64,000 bases of DNA from Flagellimonas olearia (GTDB taxonomy: Bacteria; Bacteroidota; Bacteroidia; Flavobacteriales; Flavobacteriaceae): NCBI RefSeq assembly GCF_009184425.1, contig NZ_WELG01000001.1, forward strand, positions 1,425,870 through 1,489,869, in the 5' to 3' direction. The translations under genes and the position numbers were made by a program. The notes beneath the pieces are model-generated. The model did no database searches, was not told where the DNA came from, and saw only the letters and a list, made by a program, of their open reading frames with translations. Shown one piece after another: positions 27,857 to 35,552 of the stretch. Each line of letters starts with the position of its first letter. The first letter of the stretch is position 1.

Positions 27857-28696
27857 ATGAAACCATTTTATATAGCTTGCATTGGGATATTGCTCCTGTT
27901 CGCATCCTGCACCGATGTTATTGAGGTGGATGTTCCCGAAGGGCCTGAAAGGTTGGTCATAGAAGCTTCTTTGGACTGGGAGAAAGGAACATCTGGAAAC
28001 AACCAGACCATTGTACTCAGCACCTCCACCCCTTTCTTTGCCGAACAAAAAATTGTCCCTGTACTTGGTGCTTCGGTCAAGGTCATCAATACGGATACGG
28101 CTGCTGAATTCATCTTTACCAGTCAAAACAACGGAGAATACACCACCTCGTCCTTTGTTCCGATTGTTGGGGATACTTATCAACTTGAGGTCCTCTATAA
28201 CGGGGAGACCTATACGGCTACTGAAACCCTGTATCCTTTGGTGGACATCATTGAAGTTTCCCAGTCCAAGGACGGCGGTGAGGATGATGAGGCTCTCGAG
28301 GTAAATGTAACATTTCAGGACCCTGAAGGGCTTGGCGATTACTACTTCCTACGCTTCAAAAGTCAGAACGACCTACTTTCGGAGCTTTATTATATCAAGG
28401 ATGAATTCATTGATGGCAATGAGGCCACATTTTATTACGAAAAGTTGGAAGGTGAAGATAGTGTTGACGAGTTTAAACCCGGCGATGTTGTGGATGTGGC
28501 CTTGATGGGCATTTCGAAACAGTACCACGATTACCTTAGGCTTTTGGTGGACCAGTATGAAAATGCCGGGACTCCTTTTAGCCCCACACCGGTTCCCTTG
28601 GTGGGCAACTGTGTAAATGTGGACGACCCCAACAACTTGGCCTACGGATATTTTAGGGTTACCGAAATCATACAGACCGAGTATACTTTTGAATAA
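27857..28696 (+). CDS. DUF4249 domain-containing lipoprotein
   Basis: This 279-residue lipoprotein (lipobox FASC, Cys near 17) starts its mature part with TDVIEVDVPEGPERLVIEAS, the DUF4249 signature, and is beta-rich throughout. DUF4249 proteins are almost always encoded just after a TonB receptor, as here, and are thought to be its surface partner, analogous to SusD. A hairpin terminator follows. Confidence 0.92.
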   Translation: MKPFYIACIGILLLFASCTDVIEVDVPEGPERLVIEASLDWEKGTSGNNQTIVLSTSTPFFAEQKIVPVLGASVKVINTDTAAEFIFTSQNNGEYTTSSFVPIVGDTYQLEVLYNGETYTATETLYPLVDIIEVSQSKDGGEDDEALEVNVTFQDPEGLGDYYFLRFKSQNDLLSELYYIKDEFIDGNEATFYYEKLEGEDSVDEFKPGDVVDVALMGISKQYHDYLRLLVDQYENAGTPFSPTPVPLVGNCVNVDDPNNLAYGYFRVTEIIQTEYTFE

Positions 28697-28703
28697 ATTC
28701 CTA

Positions 28704-28747
28704 GGGGCATGTTGGACACCTTATATCCGACATGTCCCTTCTTTTTT
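28704..28747 (+). terminator. Terminator after the TonB/DUF4249 operon
   Basis: A 13-bp stem with two G-T pairs (GGGGCATGTTGGA pairing with the arm ending at 28738) encloses a 9-nt loop and runs into CTTCTTTTTT. Confidence 0.8.
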
Positions 28748-29182
28748 ACTGCAACAGTTCATCCAAGGCCATATTTCACGAAAAACCAACCGAATTGCGT
28801 AAGAAAACACCTTGTATTTGATGGGTTTCAAGCAAAAAACACATCATTCAAACCTCTGATTAACAGTTTTTTATTATATTTATAAGGACCGACTGTTTAC
28901 AACCTCCCCCTTGCATTCTTCTCGGCAAGTCCCACATCTAAATAGATCTTTGTACTTGCATGTCATGTTGACCCACGCCGTTCGGAATTGAGCAAGTTGC
29001 CTTTGTACCACAGATTTCCACAACCTGTAAATCAATCTTTTGAAAACACTGACGATTCTGGCTCATTTGACCCATGAAGATGGTGCAAACTCGCTGCATG
29101 TGGAATATTTTATCACAAGGAACCCACTTGTGATAAGGACAAGACCTGATTTTTCCAATTTCAAATCAAATTAAAACATATG
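28748..29182. other. Gene-free stretch with a perfect inverted repeat
   Basis: About 435 bases between two terminators have no ORF I can support. The stretch contains a perfect 10-bp inverted repeat, TTATCACAAG at 29110-29119 and its complement at 29127-29136, with a 7-nt loop and no T run. A TAtaTTTA box (28875-28882) lacks a partner TTG. It could carry an untranslated RNA ending at the terminator at 29183, but nothing proves it. Confidence 0.4.
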
Positions 29183-29212
29183 CCCCGGCCCTGTGGTCGG
29201 GGTATTTTTTTA
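29183..29212 (+). terminator. Strong terminator without an upstream gene
   Basis: CCCCGGCC pairs with GGTCGGGG (one G-T) around a 4-nt loop, followed by TATTTTTTTA. It lies about 490 nt after the last stop codon and just before the next gene's leader, so it ends either readthrough or an unseen transcript. Confidence 0.75.
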
Positions 29213-29233
29213 CTAACCTTAAATCAACAAACA

Positions 29234-29749
29234 ATGAAAAAAATTCTTTTATCATTCGGGATGGTGGCCCTATTGTTAGGCGCTTGTCAACAAGGTCCAG
29301 TGCGGTACACCCAGAATTCCCCAGAGATTGACACTGTCAAGAAATTGATTGCCAATTATGACAGTAAAAACTACGATACCAGCATGTATGCTGATACTTC
29401 CAAAACCTATTACAACACCAATGACGATGCCCTATCGCCCTCAGAGGCTATGGATTATCACAGACAATCGGAGGTCAATTATGCTTCCAGGGGCTTTGGA
29501 AATGAACATCAAGAATATGAAATGGTGGTGACCGATGATGGTGAAACCTGGGTGAACAGTTGGTTGGAATGGGAATGCACCCTAGCCGCCAACGGAAAGG
29601 AAATTAGTGTTCCCGTTCACCTGACCTTTCAATTTGTGGACGGAAAAATTGTAAAGGAATATGGGTATTGGGACCCAACCGAGATTGTATTGGAACTCCA
29701 AAAAATTGAGGCCGAGGCCAAAATGATGGAGGAAGAGCAAACAGAATGA
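29234..29749 (+). CDS. NTF2-like/SnoaL-like lipoprotein
   Basis: This is a lipoprotein of about 171 residues (lipobox LLGAC) that looks like an NTF2/SnoaL-type cone fold: an N-terminal helix (PEIDTVKKLIANYDSKNYDT), YADTSKTYYN, and long strands including WVNSWLEWECTLAANGKEI and VHLTFQFVDGKIVKEYGYWD. Such folds bind small ligands or catalyse isomerisations, but no catalytic residues are recognisable. The frame extends upstream to 29180, but that part is inside the terminator, so the ATG before the signal sequence is used. It is likely an operon with the next gene (27 nt gap). Confidence 0.72.
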   Translation: MKKILLSFGMVALLLGACQQGPVRYTQNSPEIDTVKKLIANYDSKNYDTSMYADTSKTYYNTNDDALSPSEAMDYHRQSEVNYASRGFGNEHQEYEMVVTDDGETWVNSWLEWECTLAANGKEISVPVHLTFQFVDGKIVKEYGYWDPTEIVLELQKIEAEAKMMEEEQTE

Positions 29750-29776
29750 TCAAAAACTAAACTAAAACTAAAGACA

Positions 29777-30544
29777 ATGAAACGATTACTTTTAACCCTA
29801 GTACTGGTGCCTATGGTAATGATGGGCCAACAGACAGAGCAACCACCCATTTTTATGAATGTGATGATGACGCCGCATCCTGAAAAGATTGAGGCCTTTG
29901 AAGCGGGAATGGCAGCCCACAACAAGAAATATCATGCCAATAATCCAGGCTCAGTTAGTGTGTTTTGGGTGGCCAGTGGCGAAAATTCAGGAAAATATGT
30001 GTGGAGTATGGGCCCAACCTCTTGGGCGGCCATGGATGATGTGAGCAATTATGACGATGCCCATACCAAGGACTGGAACACCAATGTGGCCGCCAATGCA
30101 TTGGCCAAAATGGAGACCACCTATTGGAAAAATGATTTGAAACATTCCAATTTCAGCAGGGATTTTAACCTGAAGAACCTTTCCATTTTTATGGTGGACG
30201 TAAAACGGTTCAAGCAAATGGAGTTCGCCTCCATTTTAGATCGCGTGCAAAAGGTTTTCAAAACCAAAGACCCAGACCATCAATGGGGAAGCTACTTCAA
30301 CGAACTCCCCAATATGGATGGCCAGGATTTTGTTTGGGTCGATTTCTTTGACAAATCGGCCTGGATGGGAGAAGAGGACAAGTTCATGGAATGGTTTGAG
30401 GAAGTCCACGGTGCCGGTAGTTTTTCAAACTTTTTAAAGGATGTTGAAGCCGCCACAAACGGAGACCGTGGAGAATTATGGATCTATAGAGGTGATCTTA
30501 GCGGTACCAGTGGAGAAGTAAAAACAAGGGGAGACGGACAGTGA
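29777..30544 (+). CDS. Secreted protein of unknown function (possible ferredoxin-like fold)
   Basis: This 255-residue exported protein has a signal peptide ending MMGQ. The mature part shows two similar halves, each opening with a strand and helix: IFMNVMMTPHPEKIEAFEAG and LSIFMVDVKRFKQMEFASIL. Each is followed by a strand with Trp or Phe (VFWVAS, FVWVDFFDK) and a helix, the layout of a dimeric alpha/beta-barrel (ABM-like) repeat. I recognise no named family and will not assign a function. It is co-directional with the NTF2-like gene upstream. Confidence 0.7.
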   Translation: MKRLLLTLVLVPMVMMGQQTEQPPIFMNVMMTPHPEKIEAFEAGMAAHNKKYHANNPGSVSVFWVASGENSGKYVWSMGPTSWAAMDDVSNYDDAHTKDWNTNVAANALAKMETTYWKNDLKHSNFSRDFNLKNLSIFMVDVKRFKQMEFASILDRVQKVFKTKDPDHQWGSYFNELPNMDGQDFVWVDFFDKSAWMGEEDKFMEWFEEVHGAGSFSNFLKDVEAATNGDRGELWIYRGDLSGTSGEVKTRGDGQ

Positions 30545-30671
30545 TTTTGTAGGATTTTACCTTAAACAGTATTGAAAAGCTTGCATTTCATCGAAAAAAC
30601 AAGATTTGGACGCGTATAGACACCTTTTTGCCCGTATCTATAACACGAACCTATTGATTAAACCCCATACG

Positions 30672-31568
30672 ATGAGAACAAAAATCTTTTTTTACGCATT
30701 GAGTTTTATCCTTTTAACCTTTACAGGCTGTTCAAGCGATGGAGATGGTGGCAATGGTGACACCATGGGAAGGCTAACGGTAAAAATGACCGATGCCCCT
30801 TTTCCATTTGATATGGTAGCCGAGGCCAATGTTACTGTCTTTAAAATAGACGCAAGACTGAAGGATGGCGAAGATGACGATGAAGAAATGGATGATGATG
30901 AAAGTGGTTCCTCTTTTGTCACCCTAATGGAAGAGGAAATTTCAGTGAACCTTTTGGATTTGACCAACGGTACCACTGAAACCATGGCCGATTTGGACAT
31001 TCCTGTTGGCACCTATGACCTTATACGGGTCTACGTAAAGGGAGTGAATGTGGTATTGACCGATGAACGTAGCTTTGATCTCAAAGTTCCTAGCGGCGAG
31101 CAGACCGGTATCAAAATTTTTATCGACCCTGCTTTGACCATTGCTGGTGGTCTTTCCAGTGATCTATTGCTGGATTTTGACGTAAGCCGCTCTTTTGTGG
31201 CCAAGGGCAATATGAATTCAGTTGATGGCATTACCGGCTTCAACTTTAAGCCAGTGATCAAGGTGAGTAATCTATCCACAGCAGGTACATTGAGTGGGGC
31301 GGTAACCACCATGGATGGGGAATCTTCCGTTGCTTTGGAGGACGCCCAAATTTCCATACTGGATTTGGATGAAGAGCCAGTGACCTCTGGAGCTACCAAT
31401 ATAGATGGGAATTATGCTATCATTGGCCTTAATGCAGGAATCTACAAAGTGTTTGCTTCCATGAACGGATTTGCGAACAGTGATACCGTTGAAGTGGAAA
31501 TTGTAGCCGCAAACAAGACTGTACAAGACTTCGTCTTGGAGGCCGAAGTAGTAGAGGCAGGCAACTAG
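30672..31568 (+). CDS. DUF4382 lipoprotein with carboxypeptidase-like domain
   Basis: This is a lipoprotein of about 298 residues. After lipobox FTGC comes a DUF4382 domain (about 30-200), recognisable from GRLTVKMTDAPFPFDMVAEA and YDLIRVYVKGVNVVL, interrupted by an acidic loop (EDDDEEMDDDES). The C-terminal 80 residues are a carboxypeptidase-regulatory-like beta-sandwich (TLSGAVTTMDGESSVALEDA and GNYAIIGLNAGIYKV). Both modules are common in surface proteins of Bacteroidota. An upstream in-frame start at 30606 lacks a signal sequence and was rejected. A strong terminator follows. Confidence 0.87.
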   Translation: MRTKIFFYALSFILLTFTGCSSDGDGGNGDTMGRLTVKMTDAPFPFDMVAEANVTVFKIDARLKDGEDDDEEMDDDESGSSFVTLMEEEISVNLLDLTNGTTETMADLDIPVGTYDLIRVYVKGVNVVLTDERSFDLKVPSGEQTGIKIFIDPALTIAGGLSSDLLLDFDVSRSFVAKGNMNSVDGITGFNFKPVIKVSNLSTAGTLSGAVTTMDGESSVALEDAQISILDLDEEPVTSGATNIDGNYAIIGLNAGIYKVFASMNGFANSDTVEVEIVAANKTVQDFVLEAEVVEAGN

Positions 31569-31591
31569 TCCCTCTTCAAAATATGTAATTG

Positions 31592-31620
31592 AAAAAGCGG
31601 GGCAATGCCCCGCTTTTTTT
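31592..31620 (+). terminator. Rho-independent terminator after the DUF4382 gene
   Basis: GCGGGGCA pairs with TGCCCCGC around a single A, with A5 before and T7 after, 30 nt past the stop. Confidence 0.92.
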
Positions 31621-31634
31621 ATGTTGACCTGAAA

Positions 31635-31662
31635 TTGTAATAGGCGTGTATTCGTATCTTTG
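31635..31662 (+). promoter_or_regulatory. Bacteroidota-type promoter of the PaiB-like gene
   Basis: TTG at 31635-31637, 17 bp, then an exact TAtcTTTG at 31655-31662. It is placed 28 bp before the ATG and just after a terminator. The best match to the consensus in the window. Confidence 0.72.
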
Positions 31663-31690
31663 GACCATCATTCCATAACCTTACCCTAGC

Positions 31691-32296
31691 ATGTACATTC
31701 CACATTACTACAAGAATGAAAATCTTGATGAAATAAAGGATTTCTTGATCCAGAACAGTTTTAGCATTTTGATCAATACGGTGGACGGAAAGCCTTGGGG
31801 CACCCATATCCCTCTGGAATTGGATACAAATGCGAATGGCCAGAATATCCTAGTGGGGCACATCTCAAAGGCCAACCCACAATGGAAAAACTTCAACAGC
31901 CCCTCAGAAGTGCTGTGTATTTTCAATGGACCCCATTCCTACATTTCTTCGTCATGGTATAAAGAAGAAGAGGTTCCCACTTGGAATTATATTGCCGTGC
32001 ACGTCTATGGGAAAGTAACCATTTTGGATGAGGAACAGACCATGGCCTCAATGTACAAGCTTGTGGACAAGTATGAACAAAACTCGAAGAATCCCATTTC
32101 CTTGGACCATATGTCACCCAAGACCCTGCGCCAAGTAAAAGGCGTGGTAGGCTTCGAAATTGAAATCACAGAGATTCAGGCGGCTTACAAATTGTCACAG
32201 ACCCGTGTGGATGATCACCCTGCCATCATTTCAGAGCTGAACGAAACCAACGACCCCGGAAGTAAGGCCATTGCCCATAAGATGAAAAAGGGATAA
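31691..32296 (+). CDS. PaiB-like FMN-binding negative regulator
   Basis: This 201-residue protein of the PaiB/FMN-binding split-barrel family starts with the characteristic MYIPHYYKNEN and continues with WGTHIPLELDTN, LVGHISKANPQWKNF, FNGPHSYISSSWY and a central PTWNYIAVHVYG. In Bacillus subtilis PaiB affects sporulation and protease genes; in most bacteria its role is open, and flavin binding is predicted. It is monocistronic with a good promoter, and convergent with the PorP/SprF gene. Confidence 0.93.
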   Translation: MYIPHYYKNENLDEIKDFLIQNSFSILINTVDGKPWGTHIPLELDTNANGQNILVGHISKANPQWKNFNSPSEVLCIFNGPHSYISSSWYKEEEVPTWNYIAVHVYGKVTILDEEQTMASMYKLVDKYEQNSKNPISLDHMSPKTLRQVKGVVGFEIEITEIQAAYKLSQTRVDDHPAIISELNETNDPGSKAIAHKMKKG

Positions 32297-32307
32297 CCCC
32301 GATCGCC

Positions 32308-34098
32308 TTATTCGTTGTCTTGGAAAATGGCATCGGCCCAATTGGAATATCGGGGGTTGTCTACATGCATGATCCATATCTCATCCGTGTACTTGCCCTT
32401 CATCTTGGAACGGTAGGCGGCATAAGCCTGTTCGTTTTCTTCATACTTGGCCAAATACACATAATTAAGACCGTTATCAGGATTCTTAAAATATTCGGCA
32501 TCCAAGCCTTGGGCCTTGAGCTTGTTCATAAAGCTCTTTAAATAGCGTTCGTTCTTGAACACATTGGCAACAATGTAGTGTCCTTGCCCCACTCCATCCA
32601 GATTGATGAACTTTTCAATGGGTTTATAATCCCCTCCTGAAAAAGAACCCGTAGTCTTAGGTTTGACACCATTTCTGGAAGTGCTGGTTGAATTATCTGC
32701 CAACTGCGTTTGGGCCATTATTTTTGCCAAAGAATCCAAATCCTCGTTCTTGGCCAAATAGAGTTCATGGGCTTTTTGCTCAATATCAGGTCTGGTATCC
32801 CCAGTCTGTTGTTTCACCATATGCATTACCATTTCAAATCGCTTTTCCAAGTCGCGTTGCCGGTTCTGCTCCATGGAATCCATCCGGAAAATAAGCTCGT
32901 TGATCACAGCGTAGTTGTCTTCTTGTTGTGCCCTTAATTGCTCGATTTGTTCTTCCCAAAACGCCAGATCCTCTTTGTTGGAAGGTCGCAAAATGGTTGC
33001 TACATCCAATTTGCTTTTCTGTACTTCCTTTTTGGACTTCTTGGCATCGGCCACCAAACCTTCACCCTCAATGGGTTTTCTATTATCCTTGTCGTTCTCC
33101 TCATTGGAGACCATAACGTTTTTGGACAAAGTGGGTACAAAGGAATAGGCTATGGACACCTCATGGGTTACCCCAAGATTAATCAGGTTGTTGTTGATGT
33201 TCTTTTCAAAGTTATACCCAAAGGAAAGTCTTCGGTTCAGGTTAAATCCTGTTCCGGCGGAGGCTCCATAAAATTGGTCGTACCCACCTTGGACCCAGCC
33301 CAATTTGGGCAGATCCAATATAACTCCGCCACCAAAGATAGGGTCATTACTGCCCTCAAACCTTGCCCGTGCCAAAGGCATGAGCCTACCATCTTCCAAA
33401 ATTCCATGGGCATTTTCAAACTCATGGGTAAACTGAACATGCCCTGAAAATGTCTTCTCCGCAATATTGGTGAGTGATTTTCCAGACTTAATATTGTAGT
33501 CTACCAAATTTTGGGCAAAAACCCCAAAATCAAACTTCCCCAATGAAAGGTTGAGTCCCGGTTGGAAGGAAATAATGGAACTTTCGGATGCTTCGTTCAA
33601 CAACGGGTCGTCCTCAAGCGCCACTGCCCTATCCGGGTCCAAACTACTTACATAATAAGGGATGTTCACCCCAAAAGTAAGGCTGCTTTTCTGTCCCAAT
33701 TGTATACCGTGGGAATAATTGGCCATCACTCCCAAATTGGAAATCACTCCTGATTTCTGGTTGTACAAACTCAAACCCAGACCTATCCTTTCGTTTATCT
33801 GACCACTATAACTCAAAAAGTAGTTCTGGTTATTGTCACTGAACTCTGCACTTTGACTTCTGTGAAAAAAGTTCACATACGATTTATCCTCGCGGACCGC
33901 GCTAAAGGTCGGGTTTATCAAAAACCGATTGTATTTGAGCAGATTCTGAAATGGAATATCATAGCTCACATAGGGATTGCTTTCTTGGGCCAATACCGAA
34001 TGTAAGGAAAGCCAACAGAAAAGTATCAAGGGTACGATTCCACTAGAACGGAATAAGCGGAGGGGGTTCCTTAAAGAGAATAGTAGTAGTTTTTCCAT
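32308..34098 (-). CDS. PorP/SprF family type IX secretion protein with C-terminal extension
   Basis: This 596-residue protein has a signal peptide ending VLAQ. Residues about 45-330 are a PorP/SprF outer-membrane barrel (PFQNLLKYNRFLINPTFSAV, YVNFFHRSQ, LGLSLYNQKSGVISNLG). PorP/SprF proteins tether type IX secretion or gliding surface components. The C-terminal half is unusual: a charged coiled-coil region (about 345-480) and a last 90 residues (HYIVANVFKNERYLKSFMNK, GLNYVYLAKYEE) resembling a SPOR-type peptidoglycan-binding domain. The gene is alone, not beside gld or spr genes. The barrel family is certain; the SPOR call is likely. Confidence 0.88.
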   Translation of the reverse strand: MEKLLLFSLRNPLRLFRSSGIVPLILFCWLSLHSVLAQESNPYVSYDIPFQNLLKYNRFLINPTFSAVREDKSYVNFFHRSQSAEFSDNNQNYFLSYSGQINERIGLGLSLYNQKSGVISNLGVMANYSHGIQLGQKSSLTFGVNIPYYVSSLDPDRAVALEDDPLLNEASESSIISFQPGLNLSLGKFDFGVFAQNLVDYNIKSGKSLTNIAEKTFSGHVQFTHEFENAHGILEDGRLMPLARARFEGSNDPIFGGGVILDLPKLGWVQGGYDQFYGASAGTGFNLNRRLSFGYNFEKNINNNLINLGVTHEVSIAYSFVPTLSKNVMVSNEENDKDNRKPIEGEGLVADAKKSKKEVQKSKLDVATILRPSNKEDLAFWEEQIEQLRAQQEDNYAVINELIFRMDSMEQNRQRDLEKRFEMVMHMVKQQTGDTRPDIEQKAHELYLAKNEDLDSLAKIMAQTQLADNSTSTSRNGVKPKTTGSFSGGDYKPIEKFINLDGVGQGHYIVANVFKNERYLKSFMNKLKAQGLDAEYFKNPDNGLNYVYLAKYEENEQAYAAYRSKMKGKYTDEIWIMHVDNPRYSNWADAIFQDNE

Positions 34099-34400
34099 AG
34101 CCGATTGGAATTTGTAGGTTAAGGTACCTGATGGGGTCAGGCATGTGTATTTGGTTCAGTCTCATTGCAAGATTTGGGAACTTGTAAGAGTTTTATTACT
34201 AATATGAGTTGTAATATTACGCAATAAATCGGTAAACAACCAATTTTTTCGTTAAACGGAGAGGTTAATTATAGATATAACGAAACTAGACCAAAAAAAT
34301 TGGTTATTCCACTCAAAAAAAGAAGGTTATGACTCAAATCCTTGATATGCTTTTCAAGGTTTCCCCTTAACTTTGCAAGGCAACTTTTAACCGATTCGGC
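34099..34400. other. Gene-free divergent intergenic region
   Basis: This AT-rich 302-base stretch separates the divergent PorP/SprF and GNAT genes. Apart from the candidate GNAT promoter at its right end I see no ORF, hairpin terminator or repeat. Confidence 0.5.
34342..34375 (+). promoter_or_regulatory. Candidate promoter of the GNAT gene
   Basis: TTG at 34342-34344 and an exact TAacTTTG at 34368-34375, spaced 23 bp, the upper end of the accepted range. The ATG follows 25 bp later. Confidence 0.42.
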
Positions 34401-34880
34401 ATGGCCATTTCCCCTAAAATAGTACCCTATTCCGATACCTATCGGGAGGCATTCAGGACCCTCAATGAAGAATGGATAAACACCTATTTCAAAATGGAGG
34501 AAGCAGACCGCATATCGCTGCACCATCCCAAGGAAAACATTTTGGACAAAGGTGGTTACATCGCTGTGGCCTTGTTGGAGAATGAGCCCGTAGGCGTATG
34601 CGCGCTTATCCCCAGTAAACATGACGGCTATGATTTTGAATTGGCCAAAATGGGAGTTTCCCCGAAAGCGCAAGGAAAAGGGATCGGCAAACTTTTGGGC
34701 ATGCATATGGTTGACAAGGCCAAGTCCTTGGGGGCCCAGAAACTCTATCTGGAGAGCAACAGAATCCTGAAACCCGCCCTTAACCTCTATAGGAAGCTTG
34801 GTTTTGTTGAAATTATTGGGGTTTCATCGCCCTACGAGCGTAGTGATATCCAAATGGAATTGGTCTTGAAAAACGGATAA
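34401..34880 (+). CDS. GNAT family N-acetyltransferase
   Basis: This 159-residue acetyltransferase has the GNAT acetyl-CoA loop SPKAQGKGIGKLL and the later LYLESNRILKPALNLYRKLG helix-strand. The N-terminal substrate half includes YREAFRTLNEEWINTYFKME, which resembles MarR-associated GNATs acting on small amines. Acceptor unknown. It is a single gene with its own candidate promoter. Confidence 0.92.
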   Translation: MAISPKIVPYSDTYREAFRTLNEEWINTYFKMEEADRISLHHPKENILDKGGYIAVALLENEPVGVCALIPSKHDGYDFELAKMGVSPKAQGKGIGKLLGMHMVDKAKSLGAQKLYLESNRILKPALNLYRKLGFVEIIGVSSPYERSDIQMELVLKNG

Positions 34881-35020
34881 AACCGCTATTGGAATATAAA
34901 CGCCGTAGCGTTCCTTCTACAATAAATATTGGACTAAAAACAGGGTTTCCACCCGGATTTATTTCCTCATATCACTAAAAATGAGTACCTTATAGTATTC
35001 AACCTATAAATCCGTTCACT

Positions 35021-35443
35021 ATGGGAACCGTAAAGGACTTAAACAAATGGGCCAATGCCCATACCTATTATCCGTTGGATTTGTTGCGTATTGCCCTAGG
35101 GATTTTTCTTTTTATCAAGGGCATTGAATTTATGACAAATCATGAGCAGATGGCCTTGATGGCCAAGCCTTTTGAAGGTATACCGGGAGGTATGATTCTA
35201 CTACATTATATTACGCCGGCCCATTTTGTAGGGGGCTTTTTAATTGTAATAGGTTTATTGACCCGTTGGGCGGTAATTGCACAGTTGCCCATTCTTATCG
35301 GTGCTGTGCTCACCAATTTCTTGGGAACCATGCACCCCACCAATTTAATCATGGCAACCTTGGTTCTGTTGGCATGCATTTTTTTTACCTTTTATGGATC
35401 CGGAAAACATTCGGCGGATTACTATCTAAAAATGCAGCAATAA
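35021..35443 (+). CDS. DoxX family membrane protein
   Basis: This 140-residue inner-membrane protein has four hydrophobic helices and matches DoxX/DoxD-like proteins: LLRIALGIFLFIKGIEFM, HFVGGFLIVIGLLTRWAVIA, a central LTNFLGT and a C-terminal helix LVLLACIFFTFYGSG. DoxX proteins have been tied to quinone or thiosulfate oxidation and to membrane redox complexes, but the role here is unproven. It lies just before the hybrid kinase-cyclase gene, which has its own promoter. Confidence 0.9.
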   Translation: MGTVKDLNKWANAHTYYPLDLLRIALGIFLFIKGIEFMTNHEQMALMAKPFEGIPGGMILLHYITPAHFVGGFLIVIGLLTRWAVIAQLPILIGAVLTNFLGTMHPTNLIMATLVLLACIFFTFYGSGKHSADYYLKMQQ

Positions 35444-35464
35444 TCCATACAGTTACCTGAAAGT

Positions 35465-35493
35465 TTGATGCAGTATTGCCTGAGCTATTTTTG
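35465..35493 (+). promoter_or_regulatory. Promoter of the hybrid kinase-cyclase gene
   Basis: TTG at 35465-35467 (within TTTG) and an exact TAttTTTG at 35486-35493, spaced 18 bp. Predicted start of RNA near 35500, about 50 nt before the proposed ATC start codon. This supports an early translation start rather than the TTG at 35733. Confidence 0.58.
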
Positions 35494-35552
35494 TGGGTAT
35501 CACTTTAATGCACTACATTTAATTTACTGTTTATCAACCTAAAGCCAACACT

